A stretch of DNA of 64,000 nucleotides from Bacteroidota bacterium (GTDB taxonomy: Bacteria; Bacteroidota; Bacteroidia; Chitinophagales; Chitinophagaceae), in NCBI GenBank assembly GCA_947460595.1, contig CANHGS010000004.1:62001-126000 (forward strand), given 5' to 3'. This document shows, one piece after another, positions 9,304-15,833 of the stretch. The notes under the pieces were generated by a model. It was not told the DNA's origin. It was given only the letters and a program-made list of their open reading frames with translations, and made no database searches. The translations under genes and the position numbers were made by a program. Each line of letters starts with the position of its first letter. The stretch's first letter is position 1.

Positions 9304-10221
9304 TTAATATCGCTCTGCAACCCTTAGCTTGGCACTCCTGCTTCTGCCATTGCGCTTCAGTTCATCATCAGAAGCGGTAACGGGTTTCTTTGTAATGATT
9401 TTTAAGATCTGTTCTTTATCTATAGAGATTAGGGGATTATCCTGCACCTCTTCAAATGTTCCTTGTTTAAAAAAATTCTTCACCATTCTGTCTTCAATGG
9501 AATGGAACGTGATCACCGCCACTCTTCCACCCTGATTCAACACTGCGGGCACTTGCTCTAACATTTCTTTGAGGGAGCCCATCTCGTCATTTACTTCCAT
9601 TCTCAAAGCTTGAAACACTTGCGCCAAATATTTATTCGGATTCCCCTTAACTACTGGCGCAATCAAAGCCTTGAATTGCTGAATAGTCTGTGCCGGCAAG
9701 TGTTTTCGATGCTGTACAATTTGTTTGGCCAGTGTGATACTATTAGTCACTTCTCCATACTGTTCAAACAATTTGTGCAATTGCTGTTCAGTATAAGTAG
9801 AAACAATGGTTGCTGCAGAAAGCGCTTGACGCCTATCCATCCGCATATCTAGGGGACCTTCAAAACGAATAGAAAATCCGCGCTCACCCTCGTCAAACTG
9901 AAAACTGCTCACACCCAGATCGGCCAGTATGCCGTCTACCTTGCCCACTTTGTGCAAACGCAGAAAGCGCTGCAAGTGCCTAAAGTTGGCGGGCACAAAC
10001 ACAATTCTATCGTCTTCAGGAATATTCTGTTTAGCATCTGCGTCTTGGTCAAAAGCAAACAATTTTCCTTTGGGACCTAGCTGCTGTAAGATTCCCCTAC
10101 TATGTCCACCGCCACCAAAAGTGCAATCCACGTAAACGCCATCGGCATTAATGGCCAAAGCATTAATACATTCCTGAAACAAAACAGGCACGTGGTAGTC
10201 ATTGGCGGGGATCTGATTCAT
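9304..10221 (-). CDS. rsmH: RsmH (MraW), 16S rRNA C1402 N4-methyltransferase
   Basis: SAM-dependent methyltransferase acting on m4Cm1402 in the 16S rRNA decoding centre. N-terminal HVPVLFQECINAL and the SAM-binding motif VDCTFGGGGHSRGIL are diagnostic. Further matches are ILADLGVSSFQFDE, GPLDMRMD, FQALRMEVNDE, FHSIEDRMVK and the C-terminal NGRSRSAKLRVAER. Length 305 is normal. It starts 3 bp after the mraZ stop and ends 9 bp before ftsL, so it is almost certainly co-transcribed with both. Confidence 0.97.
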   Translation of the reverse strand: MNQIPANDYHVPVLFQECINALAINADGVYVDCTFGGGGHSRGILQQLGPKGKLFAFDQDADAKQNIPEDDRIVFVPANFRHLQRFLRLHKVGKVDGILADLGVSSFQFDEGERGFSIRFEGPLDMRMDRRQALSAATIVSTYTEQQLHKLFEQYGEVTNSITLAKQIVQHRKHLPAQTIQQFKALIAPVVKGNPNKYLAQVFQALRMEVNDEMGSLKEMLEQVPAVLNQGGRVAVITFHSIEDRMVKNFFKQGTFEEVQDNPLISIDKEQILKIITKKPVTASDDELKRNGRSRSAKLRVAERY

Positions 10222-10224
10222 GGT

Positions 10225-10692
10225 TTAGATTAAACCGTTTTTCGGATCCTTGCTTGCCATCACTTCCTGAGCCAGACTGCTAAAGGCGTCTGATGAAAAA
10301 TCTTCAAAGAGCTGATTGTATTTAGCGGCATCCCAGATTTCAAAACGGTCTAGGGCTGCAGCCAAAACAATATCCTTACCCAGTCCGGCAAATTCCCTGA
10401 GAGAACCCGGCAACAACATTCTGCCGGCGTTATCCAGTTCCACTTCAGTAGCCCCGCCTAAAAACTGACGACGGAATTGGCGTACCTTGGGGTCAAAATC
10501 ATTCAACTGGGCAATCTTGGTAATAATAACTTCCCAACTTTTCAATGGATATAACGTGAGACATTTTTCAAAACCACGGCTGAGAATGAATCGACCCTCG
10601 CCCTCCGGTAACTGCTTTTTCAGCGTACCAGGGAGCAAGAAGCGACCTTTCGCGTCTACCGTTGCTTCATATTCTCCGTGAAATCCTTGCAT
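10225..10692 (-). CDS. mraZ: MraZ, transcriptional regulator of the dcw cluster
   Basis: SpoVT/AbrB-like DNA-binding protein with two MraZ repeats, first gene of the dcw cluster. The sequence begins MQGFHGEYEATVDAKGRFLL, the family N-terminus. The second repeat (ATEVELDNAGRMLLPGSLRE) has the matching D-x-x-G-R pattern. The frame is open to a GTG at 10731, but that GTG lies inside a four-unit array of MraZ-box-like repeats, so ATG 10692 (155 residues) is the better start. MraZ of other bacteria binds tandem repeats upstream of its own gene and represses the cluster; the array here suggests the same autoregulation. Confidence 0.93.
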   Translation of the reverse strand: MQGFHGEYEATVDAKGRFLLPGTLKKQLPEGEGRFILSRGFEKCLTLYPLKSWEVIITKIAQLNDFDPKVRQFRRQFLGGATEVELDNAGRMLLPGSLREFAGLGKDIVLAAALDRFEIWDAAKYNQLFEDFSSDAFSSLAQEVMASKDPKNGLI

Positions 10693-10714
10693 TTGTGAGT
10701 AAGTTTTATATTTT

Positions 10715-10754
10715 TTACCACTTGTTGACACAAAATAACACTTTTTCCCACTTT
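10715..10754 (-). promoter_or_regulatory. Four MraZ-box-like 10-bp direct repeats upstream of mraZ
   Basis: Read on the minus strand, four contiguous decamers share a GTG core at exact 10-bp spacing: AAAGTGGGAA (10754-10745), AAAGTGTTAT (10744-10735), TTTGTGTCAA (10734-10725) and CAAGTGGTAA (10724-10715). Known MraZ operators are GTG-containing repeats at 10-bp spacing (TGGGN in E. coli, AAAGTG-type in Mollicutes), directly upstream of mraZ. Position, period and core all fit. The array ends 22 bp before the proposed ATG. Binding is inferred. Confidence 0.75.
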
Positions 10755-10779
10755 AAACGGTGATTTAAGGCGTTTGTAT

Positions 10780-10890
10780 TTATCCACAAGTCTGGCAGCC
10801 CTCAAATGCATACTAGTAAAGACTTACAGCCAAAAGGGAAGAATCGGCAGGTGAATAACCTGTGATTAGCTGTGGATAACCCGTGAATTA
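10780..10890. promoter_or_regulatory. DnaA-box cluster (possible replication origin element or DnaA-controlled site)
   Basis: Two perfect matches to TTATCCACA occur: 10780-10788 on plus and 10871-10879 on minus (TGTGGATAA). Around the second lie three weaker sites in the same orientation: GGTGAATAA (10850), TGTGATTAG (10861) and CGTGAATTA (10882). The four same-strand sites therefore begin at 10850, 10861, 10871 and 10882, about one helical turn apart, as expected for cooperative DnaA loading. This is the mraZ-queA divergent intergenic region, and AT-rich sequence follows at 10890-10985. It could be oriC, part of it, or a DnaA-responsive regulator of mraZ or queA. dnaA and dnaN are not in view. 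Confidence 0.55.
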
Positions 10891-10998
10891 GGCATAAACA
10901 GTGCATTTTTAAAGCCCTCCTGAGGCATTTTTCAAGAGGCTTTGATTAAAAAAGCAGATTTGAAGCCCTAAAACTGGTAAAAAGTGGTGGTGCCAATT

Positions 10999-11006
10999 TA
11001 ACTTTG
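10999..11006 (+). promoter_or_regulatory. Bacteroidota -7 box (TAACTTTG) of queA
   Basis: TAACTTTG matches the Bacteroidota sigma-A -7 consensus TAnnTTTG exactly. Only CGGCC separates it from the queA ATG at 11012, so transcription would begin at or next to the start codon and the mRNA would be leaderless or nearly so. No convincing -33 TTTG is found at about 19 bp spacing. Confidence 0.6.
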
Positions 11007-11011
11007 CGGCC

Positions 11012-12358
11012 ATGTTAGCGGAGCAGGTAAAGAAAATACAGATCAAGGACTATAATTATGAGTTGCCCGATGAACGGATAGCCAAATTTCCATTGCAGAA
11101 CAGGGATCAAAGTAAATTATTAATAGCCAATCAGGCTCCTATTCAACTGTCCCATGCAGCAACTGACTTAACTACAAGTTCAACAACCATCCAGCAGGTA
11201 TATCAAATAGACCAATACCTGAACTTGGCCAATCACCTACCCGCCAATAGTTTTCTGGTTTTTAATAATACCAAAGTGGTAGAAGCCAGGATCCTGTTTC
11301 AAAAACCAACCGGTGGGGTGATTGAACTGTTTTGTCTTGAACCGGATAGTGTTTACCCCGACATTACCACTGCCATGCTGCAAAAAGGCACTGTGCATTG
11401 GAAATGCCTTGTGGGAGGAGCAAAAAAGTGGAAAGAGGCATTTTTAGAAAAAACCATCATTAATCAAGGTGAAAGCATTACGCTCAGGGCCCGCCGCGTG
11501 GCCCAAGGAGCAGAAGCCTATTTAATAGAGTTTAGTTGGAGCAATGCCCAGATGAGTTTTGCGGAGCTATTGCATATTGCGGGATTGATTCCACTACCGC
11601 CGTATTTGAATAGGGTTGCTGAAAATAGTGACGCGGAGCGATATCAAACAGTTTATGCCAAACACGATGGCTCCGTTGCGGCACCCACCGCCGGATTGCA
11701 TTTTACGGAAGGCGTTTTTGCAAGTCTTATAGCAAAAGGGATAGTCAAGGATTTTGTAACACTGCATGTTGGCGCTGGTACATTTAAGCCGGTTAAAGCT
11801 GACGCGATGGAAGACCACGAGATGCACGCAGAATTCATTGACGTGTCTTATTCTTTTATTGAAAATTTGCTGAGCCGTTTAGGCGATCCTATAGTTCCAG
11901 TAGGTACAACATCTATGAGAACCCTAGAAAGCTTGTACTGGTTGGGATTAAAGGCAATGGCCTATCCAACAATTACGCTGTCTGAACTTACTGTTCATCA
12001 ATGGGATCCATATATAGAAAGTATCACGCAAAATTCTGAACAATCTGCTATTGCAACTTTGAATGGCAGCAATATTTCAGCGAGCATCGCTTTAGTGTCA
12101 TTGCTTCAGTGGATGCAGACACAAAAGCTAAACCAGTTAATTACCAAAACGCAGATCATTATTGCGCCAGGATACCAGTTCCGCATTTGTAGTGGACTGA
12201 TCACTAATTTTCATCAGCCCCAGTCAACACTTATCTTACTTGTTGCGGCCTTAATTGGCGATGCATGGAGAGCCCTTTATGAGCATGCCTTGAAAAATGA
12301 TTTCCGATTTTTGAGTTATGGAGATGGATGTTTAATCTGGAATGCTCAAGCCATTTGA
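11012..12358 (+). CDS. queA: QueA, S-adenosylmethionine:tRNA ribosyltransferase-isomerase
   Basis: Penultimate step of queuosine synthesis: transfers and isomerises the ribosyl group of SAM onto 7-aminomethyl-7-deazaguanine in tRNA, giving epoxyqueuosine. The N-terminal IKDYNYELPDERIAKFPLQ resembles the family start YELPxELIAxxP. FLVFNNTKVVEARI, DGSVAAPTAGLHFTE (active-site region), LHVGAGTFKPVK and ITNFHQPQSTLILLVAAL are strong signatures. At 448 residues it is longer than E. coli QueA (356), partly through inserts at about residues 45-65 and 325-360. It overlaps the 3' end of convergent higA by 13 bp. Confidence 0.95.
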   Translation: MLAEQVKKIQIKDYNYELPDERIAKFPLQNRDQSKLLIANQAPIQLSHAATDLTTSSTTIQQVYQIDQYLNLANHLPANSFLVFNNTKVVEARILFQKPTGGVIELFCLEPDSVYPDITTAMLQKGTVHWKCLVGGAKKWKEAFLEKTIINQGESITLRARRVAQGAEAYLIEFSWSNAQMSFAELLHIAGLIPLPPYLNRVAENSDAERYQTVYAKHDGSVAAPTAGLHFTEGVFASLIAKGIVKDFVTLHVGAGTFKPVKADAMEDHEMHAEFIDVSYSFIENLLSRLGDPIVPVGTTSMRTLESLYWLGLKAMAYPTITLSELTVHQWDPYIESITQNSEQSAIATLNGSNISASIALVSLLQWMQTQKLNQLITKTQIIIAPGYQFRICSGLITNFHQPQSTLILLVAALIGDAWRALYEHALKNDFRFLSYGDGCLIWNAQAI

Positions 12359-12645
12359 AAAACATAAGGCTTTAGTTGAATGCCTTTCATTTTCTTTTCT
12401 GCAATTCTTAAATCATAAGTTGCCTGCATTCTTATCCAAAGCTCTGCGTTACCACCAAACACTTTAGCAATTCTTAGTGCCATGAGTGGGCTGATTGCAG
12501 CTTTCTCATTAAGTACATTTGATAACGCGGCTCTAGTAACACCAAGCATTTCAGCTACGGCTGTAATTGAGAGTTTATTAGCTTTAATAATCTCTTCTTT
12601 TAAAAGCTCACCTGGATGGGTAAGTTTATTGATAGACCTTTTCAT
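12346..12645 (-). CDS. higA: HigA-family antitoxin (XRE helix-turn-helix)
   Basis: Antitoxin of a HigBA-type type II module. It begins with the family signature HPGELLKEEIIKANKLSITA, followed by the helix-turn-helix VAEMLGVTRAALSNVLNEKAAISPLMALRIAKVFG (about residues 29-63). The hallmark LWIRMQATYDLRIAEKK follows. 99 residues. It lies 17 bp downstream of the toxin gene, the usual inverted toxin-first order of hig loci. Its last codons overlap queA on the opposite strand. It probably represses its own promoter through the HTH domain. Confidence 0.93.
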   Translation of the reverse strand: MKRSINKLTHPGELLKEEIIKANKLSITAVAEMLGVTRAALSNVLNEKAAISPLMALRIAKVFGGNAELWIRMQATYDLRIAEKKMKGIQLKPYVFQMA

Positions 12646-12662
12646 TTTTTTGAATTTTTAGA

Positions 12663-12947
12663 TTAATGATAATCTAGAAAGTTTAGATCCAAAATATTTC
12701 CATTTTCGAATCGAAATATAATTCTCCAATTTTCTTTTACAGTTACACTCCAATAGCCTTCATAATTACCACTTAATTGATGCACGCGCCAATTTTTAAA
12801 AGGAAGTAAGTCTTGAGGAAGAAAGTTGACATCATGCAATGTATCTAAAACCAATCTTATTTTATTCCTTTGATCTGCTGGTAATTTAGATGCTATACCT
12901 CTCTCCCAATATTCCTGTAACCCTTTGTGTTTAAATGATACAATCAT
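12663..12947 (-). CDS. higB: HigB-family toxin (RelE-like ribosome-dependent mRNA endonuclease)
   Basis: RelE/HigB superfamily toxin. The sequence MIVSFKHKGLQEYWERGIASKL starts like other HigB proteins, and NWRVHQLSGNYEGYWSVTVKENWRIIFRFENG is the conserved RelE-fold core with its terminal basic and aromatic residues. The frame is open to 12989, but that start lies upstream of, and across, the predicted promoter (12960-12990). ATG 12947 (94 residues) matches the family length and is preferred. It forms an operon with higA. Confidence 0.92.
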   Translation of the reverse strand: MIVSFKHKGLQEYWERGIASKLPADQRNKIRLVLDTLHDVNFLPQDLLPFKNWRVHQLSGNYEGYWSVTVKENWRIIFRFENGNILDLNFLDYH

Positions 12948-12959
12948 TGGATTGCTGTG

Positions 12960-12990
12960 TAAAGTTATACAATACGAAAATTTATTCAAA
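12960..12990 (-). promoter_or_regulatory. Predicted higBA promoter (TTTG-N19-TAACTTTA)
   Basis: On the minus strand TTTG (12990-12987) is followed after exactly 19 bases by TAACTTTA (12967-12960). This is one mismatch from the Bacteroidota promoter TTTG-N19-TAnnTTTG. The -7-like box is 12 bp upstream of the ATG at 12947, which supports that start for higB. Confidence 0.55.
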
Positions 12991-13170
12991 ATGAATCTTT
13001 CCTAAATGATCCATTCTTGTAGAATTAGATAGAAATTAATCAAGTACAAATGAATAAATAAGGGTGGAAACTTGAAAGAATTTAATGTAAAATCGTTTCA
13101 CTTAAGGTAGATTCAATTCTCGTTTGAGGAATGCGGGTATTGGTTTTTCAGAAAAAATATTTTAGCCTGT

Positions 13171-13194
13171 TTTTATACTAGAACGAGTATAAAA
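13171..13194. repeat. Palindrome TTTTATACT-N6-AGTATAAAA, copy 1
   Basis: A 9-bp perfect inverted repeat around the six-base loop AGAACG. The same 24-bp design recurs at 13477-13500 (loop TGAACG) and 17266-17289 (loop CGATTG). All three are intergenic. The conserved arms and constant loop length suggest a repeated extragenic palindrome or an operator rather than chance. Confidence 0.75.
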
Positions 13195-13260
13195 CAAAGG
13201 CGGTATTTTTTTTGGAAATAGTATCATTTTGGGAAGAAAATCATCCATAATCTTAAAACA

Positions 13261-13466
13261 TTTTGTAGACTTATTTTTTGGGAATTAGGATCAAATTGAG
13301 GTGTAAACTATCCCCAAACTGAGCGCTTTTTGAAGACTTATTTTTTTTGGAATTAGGATCAAATTGAGGTGTAAACTATCCCCAAACTGAGCGCTTTTTG
13401 TAGACTTATTTTTTTTGGAATTAGGATTAAATTCAGGTGTAAACTATCCCCAAACTGGGAGAATTT
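13261..13466. repeat. Three direct repeats of 67-68 bp
   Basis: Each unit runs from TTTTG(T/A)AGACTTATTTT through GGAATTAGGAT(C/T)AAATT and GGTGTAAACTATCCCCAAACTG. The GACTTATT landmark is at 13268, 13335 and 13403. Copies 1 and 2 are nearly identical; copy 3 differs at a few positions and ends differently (GGGAG instead of AGCGC). A more decayed partial copy may precede them at about 13195-13260. The block lies exactly between two copies of the TTTTATACT palindrome. Confidence 0.85.
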
Positions 13467-13476
13467 TGAAGGCTGA

Positions 13477-13500
13477 TTTTATACTTGAACGAGTATAAAA
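13477..13500. repeat. Palindrome TTTTATACT-N6-AGTATAAAA, copy 2
   Basis: Perfect 9-bp arms around the loop TGAACG. With copy 1 at 13171 it brackets the triple 67-bp repeat, so the two palindromes plus the repeats may form one composite element. Confidence 0.75.
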
Positions 13501-13534
13501 ATGGAGTGTTTTTAAAACCCCCAAAAACAAGTAC

Positions 13535-13549
13535 CATCGCGGTGCGATG
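13535..13549. repeat. Small GC-rich hairpin (CATCGC-GGT-GCGATG)
   Basis: Six perfect base pairs with a three-base loop, followed by AATTCAT. No U-tract follows on either strand, so it is not a terminator. It sits among other repeats and is probably another dispersed element. Confidence 0.45.
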
Positions 13550-13605
13550 AATTCATTTACACAATCCGAATTCTCTAGACTCATTAGGATTTGCGCACGG
13601 AAGAG

Positions 13606-13653
13606 TTACCCACCCCGGTCTGCGGCCACCCCTCCCGTAAACGGTAGAGGAAC
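13606..13653 (-). repeat. Dispersed 48-bp repeat, copy A (inverted relative to 15780-15828)
   Basis: Contains ACCCACCCCGGTC, GGCCACCCCTCCCGTAAACG and GTAGAGGAACT. Its reverse complement matches 15780-15828 with only a few differences near the central GGCCG(A/C)AGGCC hairpin and one in the GTAG(A/G)GGAA arm. The two copies lie in opposite orientation either side of the sensor kinase and yqgE. It is probably a small non-coding repeat family of this genome. Confidence 0.8.
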
Positions 13654-13750
13654 TAAATGTGAGTTTGAAAATCGTCCACCACTACTGTAAACGGTAGGGG
13701 AACTAAATGTGAGTTTGAAAATCGTCCACCACTACTGTAAACGGTAGGGA
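13637..13750. repeat. 50-bp tandem repeat, about 2.3 copies
   Basis: GTAAACGGTAG recurs at 13637, 13687 and 13737, exactly 50 bp apart. The intervening GGAACTAAATGTGAGTTTGA and AAATCGTCCACCACTACT are identical in both full copies. The first unit overlaps the end of dispersed repeat copy A, so the tandem array seems to have grown from that element. The array ends 36 bp before the end of the sensor kinase gene. Confidence 0.85.
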
Positions 13751-13785
13751 AATTTTCTTTGGTCTGCAATCGGCAGTGGAAACAC

Positions 13786-15105
13786 TTAAGTCAAAGGAAT
13801 CTCAATGGTAAAGATGGAGCCCTTGCCCACGGTGCTCTCCACGCGGATCTTGCCTTTGTGCGCGTCAATCACCGTTTTCACATAACTCATCCCCAGACCA
13901 AATCCCTTTACATTATGCAAGTTGCCGGTATGTGCGCGATAGAATTTTTCAAAGACACGCTTCACCGTTTCTTTACTCATGCCAATCCCATTGTCTTCAA
14001 TGCGAATCACCAATTGTTTATTGATGCAATGCGTAGAGATTTTTAATTCAATAGATTCCTTAGAATATTTAATAGCATTGTCAACTAAATTAGAGATCAG
14101 GCTACTAAAGTGAACAGGGTCTACACTAGTCAAATCATTCTTGGCATTATAGTGCTTAATCACATGACCATTCTTGTTTTGTAATTGCAGTTGGTAATTA
14201 TCCAAAACTTGATCAAGCATATCGTGCAAATGTGTCTCTTCTTTTCTTAATTCCAATTCTTGTTTTTCCATCAAAGCCGCTTGCAGAATGGTTTCTACGT
14301 GCTTGTTCATACGAATGTTCTCCTCCTTAATAATCCCGCTGAAGTAGTTCATCTTCTCTGGATTATTACGCACTTTTTCATTTCTAATAGCGTCTACTGC
14401 CAAAGAAATGGTGGCCAATGGCGTCTTAAATTCATGGGTCATATTATTGATAAAATCACTCTTGATTTCAGAGAGTTTTTTCTGATTTAACAAGGATCTC
14501 ACTGTAACATAGAAAGCAGCAATAATGATCATCATAAAGACAGCCGCTACAATAATAATCCATCGCAGCGATGCCCATACCTGGTCTTCATAATTGGGGA
14601 TGATGACAATGAGTTGTTCGTAAGAAGCTACATCGTCCAAACTATTTTCCGTATTGGGTAGAATAGGAATGATAAAGGGTTTGTTATTGATAGTATCCAA
14701 ATAAGAAGATTCAAATCCGGAAGACATCATTTCTAATTCTGCCGTTGGCGATATAATAGCAAACTCAAATTCTAAATTCCGCCACTCCTTGGTTACAAAT
14801 ACTTTTTCTAGTTTAGCCCTAACGTCTTGTGCTGAGAATTTTTCATCAAGGGTTGGGGGCTTTAGCAAGTGCAGGTGAAACTCAGAATTAAATCCTATTC
14901 CTCCTTGGCGTGGGCGCATGATTTGCCCCCCATATACAGATTTATATAAATCTTCTGCTACCTTATAACCTTCAGAACTGATCTTATTATAAAGCTGCAC
15001 TTCCCTAACCTCTAATAGGTTTTTCAACCAAGAGCCCTGCAAGAGCAGCAATCCCAGCAAAGAGAGAGAAATCAGTACGATGATGACAGGGAAAGTTCGC
15101 TTCAT
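13786..15105 (-). CDS. Membrane-bound sensor histidine kinase (orphan)
   Basis: Two transmembrane segments (about residues 3-23 and 181-203) flank a periplasmic region of about 155 residues with no recognised domain. The HisKA box FINNMTHEFKTPLATISLAV carries phospho-acceptor His224. The ATPase part shows the N box SNLVDNAIKYS, G1 IRIEDNGIGMS, F box VFEKFYR and G2 GFGLGMSYVK. No HAMP or PAS domain and no response regulator gene is next to it, so its partner must be elsewhere. ATG 15105 is chosen because the GTG at 15111 lies in the -7 box. Signal unknown. Confidence 0.88.
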   Translation of the reverse strand: MKRTFPVIIVLISLSLLGLLLLQGSWLKNLLEVREVQLYNKISSEGYKVAEDLYKSVYGGQIMRPRQGGIGFNSEFHLHLLKPPTLDEKFSAQDVRAKLEKVFVTKEWRNLEFEFAIISPTAELEMMSSGFESSYLDTINNKPFIIPILPNTENSLDDVASYEQLIVIIPNYEDQVWASLRWIIIVAAVFMMIIIAAFYVTVRSLLNQKKLSEIKSDFINNMTHEFKTPLATISLAVDAIRNEKVRNNPEKMNYFSGIIKEENIRMNKHVETILQAALMEKQELELRKEETHLHDMLDQVLDNYQLQLQNKNGHVIKHYNAKNDLTSVDPVHFSSLISNLVDNAIKYSKESIELKISTHCINKQLVIRIEDNGIGMSKETVKRVFEKFYRAHTGNLHNVKGFGLGMSYVKTVIDAHKGKIRVESTVGKGSIFTIEIPLT

Positions 15106-15110
15106 TGTCA

Positions 15111-15118
15111 CAAATATA
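15111..15118 (-). promoter_or_regulatory. -7 box (TATATTTG) of the sensor kinase gene
   Basis: On the minus strand TATATTTG matches TAnnTTTG and is followed by five bases (TGACA) and then ATG 15105. Transcription would start at the start codon. It also excludes the upstream GTG as the translational start. No clear -33 box. Confidence 0.55.
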
Positions 15119-15218
15119 ATGGATTGAAATATTGGCTGCGCTTCGTTTTGCGCTATTTATCAGCATTTTAACGGCAAAATGTGGATTGTTTTTTATGTAA
15201 AATATCCCTTGCTTTTAC

Positions 15219-15226
15219 TAATTTTT
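15219..15226 (+). promoter_or_regulatory. Near-consensus -7 box (TAATTTTT) of yqgE
   Basis: TAATTTTT differs from TAnnTTTG only at the last base and lies four bases (CCGC) before the yqgE ATG. Taken alone it is weak, but the spacing copies the arrangement at queA, the sensor kinase and the DUF4143 ATPase gene. Confidence 0.35.
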
Positions 15227-15230
15227 CCGC

Positions 15231-15779
15231 ATGGAAGTACCCAGTTCAGGCATTTTGCTCATTTCCGATCCCTTTTTGAAGGACCCAAATTTTCAGCGCA
15301 CGGTGATCTTGCTCTGCGAACATATGGTAGAGGGGAGTTTTGGCTTTGTCTTAAATAAGCCGCACAAGGGTGTGCTGGGTGATTATGTGGCCGATTTGGA
15401 AGGCTGCCAGTTTCCCGTTTACAAGGGAGGGCCAGTTCAAAAAGACAGTATTCATTTTATTCATCGCTGCCCAGACCAATTGGGAGGCGTAGAAATTATT
15501 GATGGCACTTACTGGGGAGGCGATTTTGTAGAAGTAGTCAAAGGCATCAAGGCAGAAGAAATTGACCAAACCGAGATCCGATTCTTTGTAGGATATAGCG
15601 GCTGGGGCGAGGGTCAGTTGGAAGAAGAGCTTCAAGAAAAAAGTTGGATTGTCCGTGATGGGAATAAGCGCCTGATTTTTATGAAACAGGTAGACCAGAT
15701 CTGGAAAGAATCCCTCAAGGACCTTGGTGGTGAGTACCAGCAAATGCCCAACTATCCCTTGGATCCGCAACTCAATTAA
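15231..15779 (+). CDS. yqgE: YqgE/AlgH family protein (UPF0301)
   Basis: Cytoplasmic protein of unclear function found in most Gram-negatives. The N-terminal GILLISDPFLKDPNFQRTVILLCEH is the family signature (residues 7-31). GSFGFVLNKP, YKGGPVQKD, RFFVGYSGWGEGQLEEEL and the C-terminal DLGGEYQQMPNYPLDPQLN follow in the expected order. Length 182 is close to the E. coli protein (187). It stands alone on the plus strand between minus-strand genes. A dispersed repeat begins directly after its stop codon. Confidence 0.93.
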   Translation: MEVPSSGILLISDPFLKDPNFQRTVILLCEHMVEGSFGFVLNKPHKGVLGDYVADLEGCQFPVYKGGPVQKDSIHFIHRCPDQLGGVEIIDGTYWGGDFVEVVKGIKAEEIDQTEIRFFVGYSGWGEGQLEEELQEKSWIVRDGNKRLIFMKQVDQIWKESLKDLGGEYQQMPNYPLDPQLN

Positions 15780-15828
15780 AGTTCCCCTACCGTTTACGGG
15801 AGGGGTGGCCGAAGGCCGGGGTGGGTAA
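15780..15828 (+). repeat. Dispersed 48-bp repeat, copy B
   Basis: AGTTCCCCTACCGTTTACGG plus GAGGGGTGGCC-GAAGGCC-GGGGTGGGTAA. It is the inverted counterpart of 13606-13653. It starts at the last base of the yqgE stop codon and reaches almost to the convergent ATPase gene end at 15834. The internal GGCCGAAGGCC can form a short hairpin, possibly used as a bidirectional terminator between the convergent genes. Confidence 0.8.
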
Positions 15829-15833
15829 TAAAT

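Larger units (their letters stand above)
12991..13785. other. Gene-free, repeat-rich spacer between higB and the sensor kinase
   Basis: About 800 bp without a credible open frame. It contains two copies of a TTTTATACT-N6-AGTATAAAA palindrome, three 67-68 bp direct repeats between them, a small GC-rich hairpin, one arm of a dispersed inverted repeat and a 50-bp tandem repeat. Sequence outside these (12991-13170) is AT-rich with nothing recognisable. It looks like a landing site for small repeat elements rather than decayed protein genes. Confidence 0.7.

Noticed and set aside
13261..13466. CRISPR array
   Set aside because: The repeats are 67-68 bp units lying directly next to each other without unique spacers, and there are no cas genes in the window.
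13786..15105. Two-component operon
   Set aside because: No response regulator gene lies on either side; neighbours are a repeat region and yqgE on the other strand.
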